DNA of 64,000 bases. Origin: Styela clava. Lineage: Eukaryota; Chordata; Ascidiacea; Stolidobranchia; Styelidae. Positions 35,101 to 44,596 of this stretch are shown in pieces (the stretch's first letter is position 1; every line of letters starts with the position of its first letter). The position numbers and the translations under genes were made by a program. The notes under the pieces were generated by a model. The model did not search any database and was not told the DNA's origin. It worked only from the letters and a program-made list of their open reading frames with translations. The stretch lies in assembly GCF_964204865.1 (NCBI RefSeq), contig NC_135262.1, positions 8,184,001 to 8,248,000 of the forward strand, in the 5' to 3' direction.

Positions 35101-36644
35101 TCTATCTTTTTGGTCGGGAATATAGGCATCGTAGAAAACTAAAAATCGAATATGGATTTTATTAGCCTTGGATGGCTATGTCTGATAACTATGTGTTTGC
35201 ACAATAAAAGTGTTTGTTTTGTGTTGCACTGTTTATCTATTCTTGGCACTATTGTGGCCCGCGAACAATGCAAAAACAAATTTGTGGCCCGCGGAGCCCA
35301 CAACCTTGGACCACCCTGCGCTAGAGACTTATTACTTATATATATTTTTTTCAAATTTTGCACTTATTGCGCCAACTGGGTGTTGTGACTTGTGACGTGC
35401 AGTTTTCTGGTGCCATCATGTTGCATTTGTAATACAGACTTGAGTTTCTCGAAGGGTTTTTAAATTCCAATTAATATGAAACTAAAATTTCGCAATTTAA
35501 CATTCATATATGACCGCATCATACATTTTACTTAACCGCGAGACGTCTATAATGACGTAACATAAAATGAAAATGGGATGACCAAAGTAATCCATCCGCA
35601 GATATGAGAATTTTTGAATCCTAACCATTTCAGGAGTATGAAGGAACCTATTTTTACAATCTGGGAGAAATTCTGCTTGAAGAGAAGTTTTTCATTCAAA
35701 GACAATATGACGAAAAACTGAACGAACTTTTTTTGGACGGTTGGAATAAAGGGCCACGCAATGAATACTTTAGTAAAATTGAAATAGAAATAGATTTTGC
35801 TCGCAAAATCAACAATAAAAATCAGGTCAGATGAAATTTTATATAAACCTATAAGAGTATTAATATCTAGAAGTATGCTGTTATTTTTTTTATGTTTTTA
35901 TGGCGGCTATACATTATCTGCTGTTGGAAAATGCTTTAGTTTATAAATATATTACAAATATTAGTAATTTACAACAATTAATCCAAGTTATTTTCTAGGG
36001 ACTAGTTGAGTTGTATTTTGAAGAAGATGCTATTCGGGCACAATTAGCTTACTGCAGAGCAATGGAAGAGGTTCATTTCAAGCTATTTTGTTTTGTATAG
36101 GAGTAACCTATTTGCTTATTCATTATAGTTTATTACATTATTATAGAAAATGACTGGTGCCTATATCAAACCAGATGTTTTGGAAGAATACCACAATGAA
36201 CTTGTGTCTGAAGCATGCAAAAAATGGGAAGAAGAGGCCAAAAAAACAGATGTCGAAACTCGATTGAGATTGGAGAAACAAATTGAACGGATGAAATTCA
36301 ACCTAGACGGGTTGTACAGAAAATTCAAGAATTGGAATGAAGCGAATAAATCTTTACTCAGAAGAGTAGTGGGTGGTATTTCCGGAGTTGTGGGTGCAGC
36401 TGGAGTAGGAGGCGGAGCTGTTGCTGGAACGGTTTTGGCAGAAGAAGTGACAAGTATCACTGCTACTGCGGCACTAGCGTCATCAGTTGGGATAGGTCTG
36501 GGAATTCTGGCCGGAGTATCTGTCGCCGGTATTGCATTTTTGGTCGGTAAAAAATATTTGGAAAATAAAGACAAAAGCTTTTTCGCCGAGGAATGTCACG
36601 ACCTCAAGAAAAATTTAGAGAACGTTCAAAGCAGTCATCAATAG
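14180..36644 (+). CDS. atlastin-like dynamin-family GTPase with expanded stalk, 18 exons
   Basis: Exons: 14180-14273, 20663-20853, 22914-23054, 25866-26021, 26307-26508, 27093-27256, 27750-27827, 29334-29525, 29597-29668, 30922-31086, 31604-31675, 31762-31947, 32266-32325, 32397-32582, 34638-34706, 35634-35825, 35999-36070, 36147-36644. Together 2,790 nt, one frame, 929 residues; every junction is GT-AG and in phase. Seen: MGNTNT start (fits the myristoylation pattern MGxxxT), P-loop GPFRTGKS at residues 74-81 with the atlastin-type Arg, switch region HWRGG...TTG (exon 3), DSQG at 149-152, VRDW at 200-203. Residues 317-764 are a helical array from alternating short and long exons; Gly/Ala-rich hydrophobic stretches near 838-861 and 869-898 form a likely membrane hairpin, then a charged tail. 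Known: atlastins tether and fuse ER membranes. Inferred: membrane-remodelling or GBP-like defence role. Exon 1 is joined by phase and context only; exon 7 could start at 27,759. Confidence 0.85.
14381..14548 (+). other. candidate cassette exon of the GTPase gene
   Basis: 168 nt between an acceptor (...ctatctag) and a donor (gacag|gttt). Its phase (1 in, 1 out) exactly fits between exons 1 and 2, adding 56 residues including IWLNHEHFVDKTVKIRRG and a Cys-x6-Cys-x2-Cys cluster (CKNYCSEC region). The frame is open to 14,584. Phase agreement at both ends would occur by chance fairly often, so this is only a candidate for an alternative N-terminal insert. Confidence 0.3.
14590..15070. other. intron 1 sequence, nothing recognised
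   Basis: AT-rich intronic stretch before the long direct repeat. No coding segment or recognisable transposon end was seen. Confidence 0.4.
15163..15800 (+). repeat. long direct repeat A (LTR-like)
   Basis: 638 bp, nearly identical to 20,063-20,617 and longer by one 82-bp tandem unit. It can be read as TG...CA (TGAAAACC at 15,169, ending TTGTTACA). Six bases after its end comes TGGCACCACAAG, which could serve as a tRNA primer-binding site. An extra partial copy of its first 85 bp precedes it (from about 15,085). No target-site duplication was found around the pair, so a retroelement is inferred, not shown. Confidence 0.6.
15391..15741 (+). repeat. 82-bp tandem repeat array, four units
   Basis: Units start at about 15,391 (diverged), 15,496, 15,578 and 15,660, each with GGGTCACCCGACATGGGAAA and TTTCTCATACACGAGAAAGA. 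The second long repeat holds three units (from about 20,290). The last units are essentially identical, so copy number is changing recently. Confidence 0.85.
17021..17205. repeat. about 60-bp tandem repeat, three units
   Basis: Units begin GCGCATTG at 17,021, 17,080 and 17,141 (59, 61 and 61 bp), each with ACCTAGTTGGTCT and CCATGTCG. The phrase CCCATGTCGGGT is the complement of the CACCCGACATGGG core of the 82-bp array, so the two arrays may share an ancestor. Confidence 0.75.
17845..19832. mobile_element. hAT-type non-autonomous element, 1.99 kb
   Basis: Termini TAGGCTTGCACGTAATT and the inverse AATTACGTGCAAGCCTA, with a perfect 8-bp target duplication ATCCATAA on both sides. Subterminal clusters of 'acgtaatt/acggaatt' lie at both ends. 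No long ORF inside. It is nested between the two long direct repeats, in intron 1 of the GTPase gene. Confidence 0.9.
20063..20617 (+). repeat. long direct repeat B (LTR-like)
   Basis: Second copy of the repeat at 15,163, with three 82-bp units. It ends 46 bp before exon 2 of the GTPase gene and is in frame with it, producing an open stretch from 20,494 that runs into the exon. That start is almost certainly an artefact of the insertion. Confidence 0.7.
21538..22242. mobile_element. TIR element with TACCGTGTTTCC ends
   Basis: TACCGTGTTTCCTCGAAAAT at the left is mirrored by ATTTTTGGGGAAACACGGTA at the right, about 700 bp. Intron 2 of the GTPase gene. This terminus type is widespread among animal MITEs. 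No target duplication was confirmed. Relic hAT-like ends (GGGAACCACTGAG at 22,050; AGTTTGGGAAGCCCTG at 22,407) lie in or near it, so several insertions overlap. Confidence 0.6.
22470..22630 (+). repeat. dispersed repeat, AACAACAGCAAC-rich (copy 1)
   Basis: Shares 'GTTCCAGTA' followed by a run of AACAA/CAACA words and AACAAAACGAT with 34,080-34,240 and 56,455-56,610. The family is undefined. Confidence 0.4.
23385..24930 (+). repeat. three minisatellite blocks of about 9-10 bp units, one inverted
   Basis: Block 1 (23,385-23,458) repeats CTACGTGTCCCACTTGTCC-like units. Blocks 2 (about 24,055-24,220) and 3 (24,725-24,930) repeat the complementary sense, for example GGACACGTGGGACAA and GTGAGACAAGTGG. 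Units are imperfect. All sit in intron 3 of the GTPase gene. The opposite senses would let the pre-mRNA pair with itself. Open stretches on the - strand here are only translations of the repeat. Confidence 0.8.
25268..25529 (+). pseudogene. decayed coding fragment in GTPase intron 3
   Basis: One frame reads IITATTEKLIEMQLYEHNKY, then YFDLEEQATYYKEAF, a TGA, then KGVGLSPTIKPTPLAVKYRD and ends before a donor-like GTTTGT at 25,530. There are two in-frame TGA codons. The composition is protein-like. I do not recognise it; a transposon ORF or a captured host exon are both possible. Confidence 0.4.
28099..28922. mobile_element. long-TIR MITE, about 820 bp
   Basis: The left end reads TATCGTCATGCTAATAACCG and continues GAATTGCGTAAGTCATTTTT; the right end is its inverse with one or two mismatches over about 45 bp. 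TA-rich flanks fit a TA-target (Tc1/mariner-like) element. No ORF. Lies in the intron before exon 8 of the GTPase gene. Confidence 0.8.
30050..30850 (-). mobile_element. mariner-like element relic with TIRs
   Basis: On the - strand the frame reads MGMTIVKIYSPAGYN and then ITGPCFFKNENHAVNMEHY, matching the GPYFFE...V...Y segment of mariner/Tc-type transposases. The inverted ends share AACGCTTTGCACAAAAGTTA-like phrases around 30,175 and 30,770. Only a transposase piece remains and stops break it. Intronic in the GTPase gene (between exons 9 and 10). Confidence 0.65.
33540..33840 (+). pseudogene. protein-like fragments, unidentified
   Basis: MESEIITLAGTITFFSEDL, then LDIRINDFGITAKVRASMKD and a stop; other frames continue protein-like (VPEGLKVQTANAHEEIEFAA; AIKDAKYDYLQVF). 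The frame changes suggest a decayed ORF of about 100 codons, followed by ATTCGATTC repeats that look like a transposon end (33,846-33,918). Function unknown. Confidence 0.3.
34080..34240 (+). repeat. dispersed repeat (copy 2 of the 22,470 family)
   Basis: Shares TAATAGCCTTCT, AACCACTGAAAAT and ATTTCAAAGCGAT-type phrases with 56,455-56,610. Intronic in the GTPase gene. Confidence 0.5.
34871..35318. mobile_element. hAT MITE, 448 bp
   Basis: Ends CAGGGTGGTCCAAACCC and the inverse ...CCTTGGACCACCCTG; 8-bp flanks CGCTAGAA and CGCTAGAG. GC-rich 'gtggcccgcg' phrases near both ends. Same family as 38,818 and 58,706. In the intron before exon 16 of the GTPase gene. Confidence 0.9.
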
Positions 36645-38817
36645 ATGGAATACAATGAAGGACGTATTGCAATAAGCTCTCATCATTAATGAACATTTAT
36701 TAGTTTTAGTTAGTTGGAATTTGGAACGCTTATGTCCTGCATTGTCAATGTAGATTTAGTATATCGCAGTGATTATTGTATATATTTTTTCTGCAGGGGT
36801 AGTACATATACCTGAACTGTAGGCCTACCTGAAAATATTAATGTTTCGTGAAAAAAATGTTTGAGACACGCCTCTTGCGTGTAACTTTTTTAAAGAATTG
36901 ATTGTGTAAAAACCGATTATTTGTTGTTTTAATCTATAATTTAAAAATTCATCTTCAATCACAATGAATGAAATTTCAGTATATGACAGAAACCATTATT
37001 GTATATTTGCTACGAAGCTCGATATAAATCAATATATATATATTATTATATGATCTTGCAGTACCGTTCATAACTATATCCATGTAATTCAATATTAATT
37101 TAATATTCGGTACTCTCATGCTTACTGATTAAAATTGACATCCACAAAAAATTGAACTACATTGAACCCCTTCATGTTTTGCAGTGCTAGATGTTTTGGG
37201 CGTTAGTACTACAATTTTATATGGTGAAGGTAAAAGCACGTAAAATTGCGACGGTTGTTCCATACAGGTATAATCAAGATTTAAATTTGAATTATAACGA
37301 CGGGTAAAGCTTTCTAAATATATATATATATTAGCTAACATAATGTTAAAGTTATTTCGTACATGCCTTGCCGTTATGCTAGAGCAGTGAGTATCAAGTT
37401 GAGGACAGCCTTCCAGGTTACCGGAGCAGCTTAAAAATCACGACGGGCATAGACAAATGTCGATAGAATTTCCCATAAATTATATATAGGTTGGACTGTT
37501 ACAAACAGCACTTTTTCGCGTTTACAAAACGAATGCTGGTTGCTTACCGTAGAATGTCTTTTCATTCAACTTGATATAACTTCAGCGAAATACATCGATA
37601 TTCTGTATTCCTCTAGCACTGGTATTTCTCAACTTGTGACTCTTTTGAAGATTAGTCTCAACTTAGTCTATCATGCATGTTTCTGTCCAAACATTTTAAC
37701 CAATTTATATAGTAGTATATTGGAGAAGGGCGTAGCAGCGGTATGTAGACTATATTCAGGAATTTTCTGGTAAACTATGTAAACATTTAAATATTCAACT
37801 ATTTCCGAAGAGACAATTTGTAAATTTTATTCCATTAGATTCTTGCTTTCGCATTTTCTCGATCCAAATTTTATTCGATTAGCTTCAAAAATAGCGGAAA
37901 TGAACCATTTTTGTTATAGGTATTGTGTGTGGTTTACTAGAACAGTTTATATTCAAATCGGACAAATGGTAACTTTTTTGTAATATATACCAGGATATAA
38001 ACATAAATAGATATTTTATCTGACCAAGCATGTAGGATAAAACTCAAAGAATTCTATCCTGCGCAGCGGTGGTTGGGCATATTGCATCTTATCTCCTGAG
38101 TTATTGGTTTTCCACTAATAGCTGCACAAGGCTCCATATTCTGAAAAAAAAAAAATCAGCAACAGTTTAGATATTTTAGCAAGTTTAGGTATGGACATTT
38201 TAGATATATTTAAATATTCAACTACTCAGCACTGCTTCATAGAAATTGAAGATTGAATTTTATAATTTCATAATCTCAAACAATTTCATAAAAGTACAAT
38301 TTGGTTAACTAACGTGTTTATTGAAGTACAAGTGTACTTTCTGTCATATACAATTATGTGGAAAAGTTTTGTATTCAAGCCAATCATTAGGATAAACTAT
38401 TTTCTGATATTCAATATGATTACTAGATGCACTGGACGACATTTGAATGATCCCTGTGATATATTTTTACCAAAACTAGTACGTTGTGCAGAGAAGGACA
38501 GAAACCTAACGAAATACTGTCAGTAATTGTTACTGACTGTCATAGAAAAAAGTCGTTATTAGTTTTGTCGCCCGTATAGAATAACTGAAGTCGATTGTTA
38601 GCCGCGTATATATAGGATACATAGCAAATAAAATGTTTCCCATCGAATGTTCTTATAATTTTACTTTGACAATAACTCAATGCACAATGAAAGTTATAGT
38701 TTCCCGTTTAGGCTTCATAAAACTTAGATCAAATGCCAAACATAATTCCTACTTGTAACATTTATTAAAAGATGAAAAAGACGCAAATGTTGAACAAAAG
38801 AGCGCAATGGTCTAGCT
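36645..38817. other. intergenic, no gene seen
   Basis: Region between the GTPase stop and a hAT MITE. It must hold the GTPase 3' UTR, but I saw no clear AATAAA close to the stop. The stretch is AT-rich with a TATA run at about 37,320. The short open stretches here have no splice or protein-like support. Confidence 0.4.
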
Positions 38818-39174
38818 CAGAGTGGTCCAAAGTCCAAACTCTGGCACTGGCACACACAGTGTAAGTTAATAACTGCCACGAAAGAATATGATTTGCTGCG
38901 ACATTACAAAACCAAACACGAGTAAAGATGGGGAAAATACCACGGCCCTTCTTGGGAAGCAATTTTAAGATAACTGAAGTCTTTATATATATTTATAATA
39001 AAAAAACGCCATTCATGTAACACAACAATATGCCTACTAGAACCGTAAAATCTCATTCTCTAATGTATTTGAAGTAAGCAAACTCGCGATATGTTGATCA
39101 ATTTTGGATTTTTTCCGACTGCGGCCCGCGAGACGTCCTCAAAAAATTTTGCGGCCCCACCTTGCACCACCCTG
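38818..39174. mobile_element. hAT MITE, 357 bp
   Basis: Ends CAGAGTGGTCCAAAG and the inverse ...TTGCACCACCCTG with a perfect 8-bp duplication GTCTAGCT. Non-coding. It lies between the GTPase and Kelch genes. Confidence 0.88.
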
Positions 39175-39836
39175 GTCTAGCTTATTTCTCGCGTGCAAAG
39201 ATACAAATTAACTTTACAAAAAAATCATCAATAGTCATAAGTAAGATCTAATTATTTTTAATTAGAATTTAAGAAAAAAAAAAACGACAAATCGACAAGA
39301 CCTCATGTATTCGATAAAAATACGAAGCATCACAAAAAAAATTATTTTTCTTATTTCATTAGCGAATTTTATCTCGCATACTCAACCTAAGTGGTGAATC
39401 CATCGGTTATGAAGTGACACTCAGTAATAGAAAGAATATAGATTTAATATTGGATACATAGATCGAATATTGGATACTAGTAGTATAAAAGAAAAGTGTA
39501 AAATTCTGAATTTCTAAATTATAAGATTCTAATTTTGTTGCGAACATGTCAGTTAACGGTATAAAAAATATCTAAATTACACGAGACTCATAATAATAAA
39601 TATGACATGATGATAATTTAAGTACAATTTTCGATAATGTTTTTCTCGTAAACATGTGATCACTCAGTTCAGTCATCGCTGACAGCTACATAATATTGAA
39701 ACAGCATGCTAATATTACTAAATTCTGGCTATAAGCATGGTTGTGCTAGGCCTTGTTGTTGTTAGTCTTTTTGCTTGGTGTTTTTCTTGTTCAGTACATG
39801 AAGATAAAAGTAGTCGCCAGATGGCTATTTTTTTAA

Positions 39837-39842
39837 TTTATT
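39837..39842 (-). terminator. AATAAA overlapping the Kelch stop codon
   Basis: The stop TAA (39,840-39,838) is part of AATAAA, followed by an A-rich run (TTAAAAAAATAG). If used, the 3' UTR would be only tens of bases. Another signal further downstream could be the true one. Confidence 0.35.
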
Positions 39843-41802
39843 CCAAGTTCCCATCGGGTCTCAAATTTTGCTGTCTTGTAATTCGTGGGAACATTGTTTT
39901 TAAATCGTCAAGTGTGTCCGTTACGACTACCCTCCGTTTTAATTTTTGGATTCGGTGCTCTTCCAAATTTCCTTGTGATTCGCATAAACTACTGCTGTTA
40001 GTAATTGCATCCTTGCGACCATATATTTTACCATTGTTCTCTTGTTTTAGTTTCGTCGCCTGTGATTGGGAACAACCTGTTCCACTGAAACATGTTTTCC
40101 ATTTTTTGACAACAGAAAAACTCACGTTATCAATATGCTCAAAGGGAACTGGTAAGCTCGACCACGAGGAATCATTATGGTCTAATTTTTCAATGAGTTC
40201 CGTTTGCTGACTGCAACCAACGACATATAAGGTGCCATCAACAACGGTGAGACTGCAATGTGGTCTAGCATATGACATGTTAGGAAGCAAGGTCCAGCCA
40301 TTTACAAATTCATTGCACATTTCAACGCTATTTAATGATACTCCGTTTTCGCCTGTGCCACCGGCTACGTATATTGTACCTTGGTAATATACCGCCGATG
40401 CCTGGAATCTTCGAATTTTCAAGGGCCTTAGGCGGCTCAATGTATTTGTTGCCAAGTTCAACTTTTGCACCAAATTAGAGGTACTAGGTACTAATTTTCG
40501 AGATCTTCTGTGCTCTGTTGAGTCATCTAGAATATGTAATCCACCCATGAAAAAAAGATTGTGACCATCAGCAGTGACTGCTTGCTGCTTCCCCCAACTT
40601 TCATTTGGACCCAGGATACTCCATTTGCCTGTTTCTATATCAAAAACTTCGCCGACACTTACGATTGTTTTTGATAGTAATGGTTCAACTTCATTATTGC
40701 GTTTTCCTCCACAAGGATTTATAACACTTGCTACTGGATGAAAGGAATTACGCTGGCCGATAACAACTAGATATCCACCACAAGCTAAAAAATTCGAAAT
40801 GGTTCTTTGGTCTATTATCATGTCATTTAGGTACGTCCAAGAGTGTGAAGATTTTCTAACGTCGTATCGATACAATGATCTTTCAGAAAGTAAATAAATA
40901 CAATTATCCGTATATGTAATTTGATGAAGTTTTTTTTCGTAGCAATGTGTTGGTAGTTGAACAACCTCCTCCCATATGCGACTAAATGCGTCATAGGCGG
41001 ATATACAGTTGTCAGTCTTATTGATTATTGCTAGCCTGGCGTCTCCATTAAGATAGCTTTTCCCCATCATAGCTTGAAGCAATAAGTTCACGCAAGCAGC
41101 TGACTCTTTGGCAAGGGGCTCCTGCCAAACGGTATTGTGTAAATAATCAACAGGGAAATGTTCTATGTGTATTGCATTTAAAAGCTCGAAGAAAAAGTCC
41201 TTTCTTGTTTTTATATCCCAATTAACCCATGTCAGAACGGCTTTCCATAGCACATCTTTGCTGGATATTATGATTTCATCAGATTTCAGATATTTTATAA
41301 CATCGCGGAGTTTTAGCAATGAACCAAAGTTCTTACAATCTATTATTGACTCAAAGTTTTGTAAAATATACCGTTCCGCAGCTTCTGAGGCCAAAACACT
41401 GTCATATTTCTCGGCCATATCTTTTATAACCAAACAATTTTTCGGACTTATGTTTTCGATCAGAGACTTACATATCTTGTCTGACATGCCGCTGATTCCT
41501 AAATAAGCAGCCGCTTCCAGACAAAACCATGCAGACTCGATAGTAACGTGCACTTCTCCTGTGTAAATATATTTCATACAGCAACTTACAGCTACTGGGT
41601 TTAGACCGGTTAAGGTTATCCTACCGGCATCTTGGTTCTGTTCTAAAAACAAGTCTCGAAAATACACAGAGCATGCTGCCATTATAATACTGTGTGCTGG
41701 AAATCCCTTGCCGTCGCAAACAACGACAATATCGGACAGAAACCGTCTCTTGCGATATTCGTTGAACAGTTCAAAAGCAGTTATTGTACGGCCTATCTCC
41801 AT
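39838..41802 (-). CDS. BTB-BACK-Kelch (KLHL-type) protein, 654 aa, intronless
   Basis: Single uninterrupted frame. BTB at about residues 22-118 (SDIVVVCDGKGFPAHSIIMA; FRDLF; YIYTGEV), BACK at about 122-225 (SPKNCLVIKDMAEKY), degenerate kelch repeats at about 255-570, best seen at ASAVYYQGTIYVAGGTGENG and NGWTLLPNMSYARPHCSL, where the GG and the spaced Trp mark kelch blades. Length fits KLHL proteins (about 550-650). KLHL proteins usually dimerise by BTB, bind Cullin-3 through BTB-BACK and recruit a ubiquitylation substrate through the propeller; that role is inferred here. The last 85 residues are polar, basic and outside the family core. The frame is open upstream only to the ATG at 41,802, followed by a typical BTB start spacing. 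Lack of introns fits either the many intronless KLHL genes of invertebrates or a retrocopy. Confidence 0.93.
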   Translation of the reverse strand: MEIGRTITAFELFNEYRKRRFLSDIVVVCDGKGFPAHSIIMAACSVYFRDLFLEQNQDAGRITLTGLNPVAVSCCMKYIYTGEVHVTIESAWFCLEAAAYLGISGMSDKICKSLIENISPKNCLVIKDMAEKYDSVLASEAAERYILQNFESIIDCKNFGSLLKLRDVIKYLKSDEIIISSKDVLWKAVLTWVNWDIKTRKDFFFELLNAIHIEHFPVDYLHNTVWQEPLAKESAACVNLLLQAMMGKSYLNGDARLAIINKTDNCISAYDAFSRIWEEVVQLPTHCYEKKLHQITYTDNCIYLLSERSLYRYDVRKSSHSWTYLNDMIIDQRTISNFLACGGYLVVIGQRNSFHPVASVINPCGGKRNNEVEPLLSKTIVSVGEVFDIETGKWSILGPNESWGKQQAVTADGHNLFFMGGLHILDDSTEHRRSRKLVPSTSNLVQKLNLATNTLSRLRPLKIRRFQASAVYYQGTIYVAGGTGENGVSLNSVEMCNEFVNGWTLLPNMSYARPHCSLTVVDGTLYVVGCSQQTELIEKLDHNDSSWSSLPVPFEHIDNVSFSVVKKWKTCFSGTGCSQSQATKLKQENNGKIYGRKDAITNSSSLCESQGNLEEHRIQKLKRRVVVTDTLDDLKTMFPRITRQQNLRPDGNLE

Positions 41803-42365
41803 TTCGGTATCACAGACGCAATTGCAACCAGATTACACCGCGCATTTGGCCAAACGCTAGTGCTACACTTCCAACCAACAACGATAATAAATTCTAGATA
41901 GACTTCGTCGTCTGAGTCACTTCACAGTGGTGTCGATAGACTATTGCCTACCTCGCACACCGTTCATTCACGCTTTGTTGATCTCGAATATAGTATTCGT
42001 CAGCATATGGCAAACCAACATTGAATAGAGCCAACTTCTTTATTTAGCGGTACATTTCTAACATTTAAAGACCATTACCTGATACTCGTACTGACACTCT
42101 CTCGTTTCCGTGTTATAGCCTGCGTGTGTAATGTCTTTCTTAGTGTAGGGTAGGCAATAAAGAATAATACATCGTAAAAATACTGATATTTCTGAGGGGT
42201 AAATGGAATTTCTATTATTCAAAACTTCCAGTAAATCTCACTCTACAGTACATAACACAAATACAAACATCAGTCGTCACGGTCTAAAATCCATACGCTA
42301 ATTTCACTGTGTGCAGAGTTTACACCAACGATTACCATGCCACATATATATCATTTGGTTCCATT
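41803..42365. promoter_or_regulatory. presumed Kelch upstream region
   Basis: Non-coding stretch 5' of the Kelch gene. No TATA box or other decisive motif was identified; the promoter is placed here only by position. Confidence 0.3.
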
Positions 42366-42551
42366 ACATTTGAACCCACGTACATTTGAACCCATGACAA
42401 TTGCACCTGTATGCTATTGCACCTATGGAATTTTTTTTTGTTTCACGGATAGTTAAACCCATACTAACCCTAACCCATGGGTTTTAGCATCCGCATATAG
42501 ATTGAACCGGTGGATATACACATGGGTTCAAATGTACGTGGGTTCAAATGT
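42366..42551. mobile_element. snap-back MITE, about 186 bp
   Basis: The left half begins ACATTTGAACCCACGTACAT followed by TTGAACCCATG; the right half is the inverse, ending ACGTGGGTTCAAATGT. The internal words ATTGCACC and TTGAACC recur. It would fold into a near-perfect hairpin. Non-coding. Confidence 0.85.
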
Positions 42552-43309
42552 ACGGTACGGTCACCATATCATTTGCATATTGCGTATCCTTAGACCCTTG
42601 TGCACTACGCATACGCTTTGTACTAGTCACGCCAATGTGTGACTTTCGCAACACATTTACCAGTCAAATGAAACTGGTAGAACATAGAGATTCGTGTTCT
42701 AACTAAAATATACCTGACCACAAAGACAAATGTAATTAATTACACAGACAGTGACATGGTGATAATGATACTCATCAAAATACAAACACAATATATTCGA
42801 TTTCATCATGTATAGGATTTGGGGATCGATGACGAAGCACAGAAGGTTTCTTAAAACATAGCCACTTGGAAAAATTCGAAAGCTGATTTTCTCCATAATG
42901 CACCGATGTACGATTGCGTTATTACAATTTCGACTCACCTGATGTCAAGATTTTCCGTTCATTTTTCTTGTAATGAATAAACTTCTGTTCTTCGTATACT
43001 TTCAGCCTCAGTTTTTTTTAATGTACACTTCAGTCATTTCCTCCAATGCTATTTTATACCCCGGGCATCTGCTGAGTTGCCAATAAACTCAAATGTCAAT
43101 TTATACCTGAAACATTGTTTCAATGCATATATAAATAAATTTATATCCGGTACCCAATACTGTTACTTGTACAAGGGTTACTGGTAGGCTATCGTTTTCC
43201 GGCAATGATCAAATGCAACTACCGGTATTTTTATTATAAAACCCATTGTATCAATTTGATTTATTACACCTGACCTGACTCGCTCTATCAGTGCACAACG
43301 TCTAACACA

Positions 43310-43660
43310 GTGGTTCCCAAACTTTTAAAAGAAAATCCCTGACGGCCCCTCGCAATTTTTTCAATGATTCCTGGCCTTGTGCAAAAAAAAAAAAAAAAAA
43401 TAAAAAAATCACAAACAAAAATTCAATGCGCCGTACGGTAGGCCATATAGGCCGCGAGCCGAGGCCATTTATCTTTCAGTTTCGTAGCGCACATCAGGTA
43501 ACTACCTGAAAATGATTTTAAAATGTTCCTTAAAAATTTAGTAACAAATATTGTCTTGTTCCCACTTCCAAAAGTTGCACGTTTTACAGAAAAGACGTTT
43601 TTACTACAATAAATATGTGTTACCATCTGTCCTATTTTCTCTGCTTTTCCGGTATCATGG
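43310..43660 (-). mobile_element. hAT-like end with subterminal repeat (copy 1, inverted)
   Basis: CAGTGGTTCCCAAACTTTTA at 43,315 is a hAT-type terminus next to a poly-A run and 'ggcccctcgc'. The adjoining segment, read on the - strand (about 43,640-43,440), matches 46,190-46,400 on the + strand: TGTAGTAAAAACGTCTTTTC, then GTTACCTGATGTGCGCTACG. The open stretch of 91 codons here is shared by both copies and has no known motif. Confidence 0.55.
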
Positions 43661-44596
43661 GCCAATGAACGCAGACTTCTGCAAGACGTAACAGTCAAGT
43701 TAGTCAGCTGTAGGTGGATCCCCTGTGGTCGGATGAATATCAGATGTACTACAACTGCTCGCTTTTGCGTTGAGTAGCCTTTCCATAGTTTTTTTCAGTT
43801 ACCGGTAATATTAGTTCAGTTATTCTAAGGAGGTGTTGAAAAGTATAGGTAAGATATCAAACACTTGCATATCCTTACCATAAATAGCAATTTTAGTTGA
43901 GCACTAGCTCATAAGACGTTGTTAAATAGGTACGGTGCGGTAACTCCAACGTCTCCAAGGAAGGCTAGACCTAGAATAATATGTCACAAACAACGATATT
44001 TTCTGGCTTGCATGAAATGTTTATGATTAATTTAATGACTCTTCTTGACTATTCAGCAGACTTATACTACTATATACAGATATAGGCCACAGCATATTTG
44101 GAAATAGAAATGAATGGCTGTTTCTGTAATGCACGGTTGTGTGAAAGAGAAGAAAATCAATTTTACTAATGTCGGTTGGTCTAAATCTAAATTCATAGAG
44201 TCGACAAGAACCTGGGAAGCAATGATAAGTTATGCCGGAGTGGAAAGAAAGGTAGCATTGGAAACGATTGAGAGGTGAGAAATCAAGTTGTAGACAAACA
44301 GTTGATGTTTTAAAATATAGTCTATAGTCCATACCGGTACTCATACTGTCATAGGACATTTCAGACTGTGATATATCAAAATTTAGTGTAGATATAGTCT
44401 AGTACCGGTAATGGTATGCAAACACTGCTGGACTGTAGTACATGCAATGAGCATATATACGCTCATTTAGTACATCAGATAAAATGCATTATGTATTCAA
44501 GGTATTAGTTAGTATTTAGGGGTATTTTAAAACTCATGCTGCTCCAAATATTATTTTCTTCCTCATTTTAGATACTGTACTACAAAAGAAAACGGC

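Larger units (their letters stand above)
27750..36644 (+). other. six short-plus-long exon pairs encoding the GTPase stalk
   Basis: Pairs (codons): 26+64, 24+55, 24+62, 20+62, 23+64, 24+165 (the last long exon also carries the membrane hairpin). Every internal junction is phase 0. In human-type atlastins the region after the GTPase domain is one three-helix middle domain, with a helix corresponding to the short exon and a longer part ending in a D/E-x-L-x3-I-x3-Y pattern. Here several long exons keep this ending: IKADLDFLFKRMDYD in pair 2, DKLIQMIKTYIIYYNTMN in pair 3, IEIEIDFARKINNKN in pair 5, EKQIERMKFNLDGLYRKF in pair 6. The homology between pairs is by eye and weak; the exon architecture is the stronger evidence. 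Confidence 0.6.

Noticed and set aside
36161..36574. 137-codon - strand open frame
   Set aside because: Antisense shadow of the Gly/Ala-rich last exon of the GTPase gene.
39737..40210. 157-codon + strand open frame
   Set aside because: It lies antisense to the Kelch gene with no splice or motif support; a shadow ORF.
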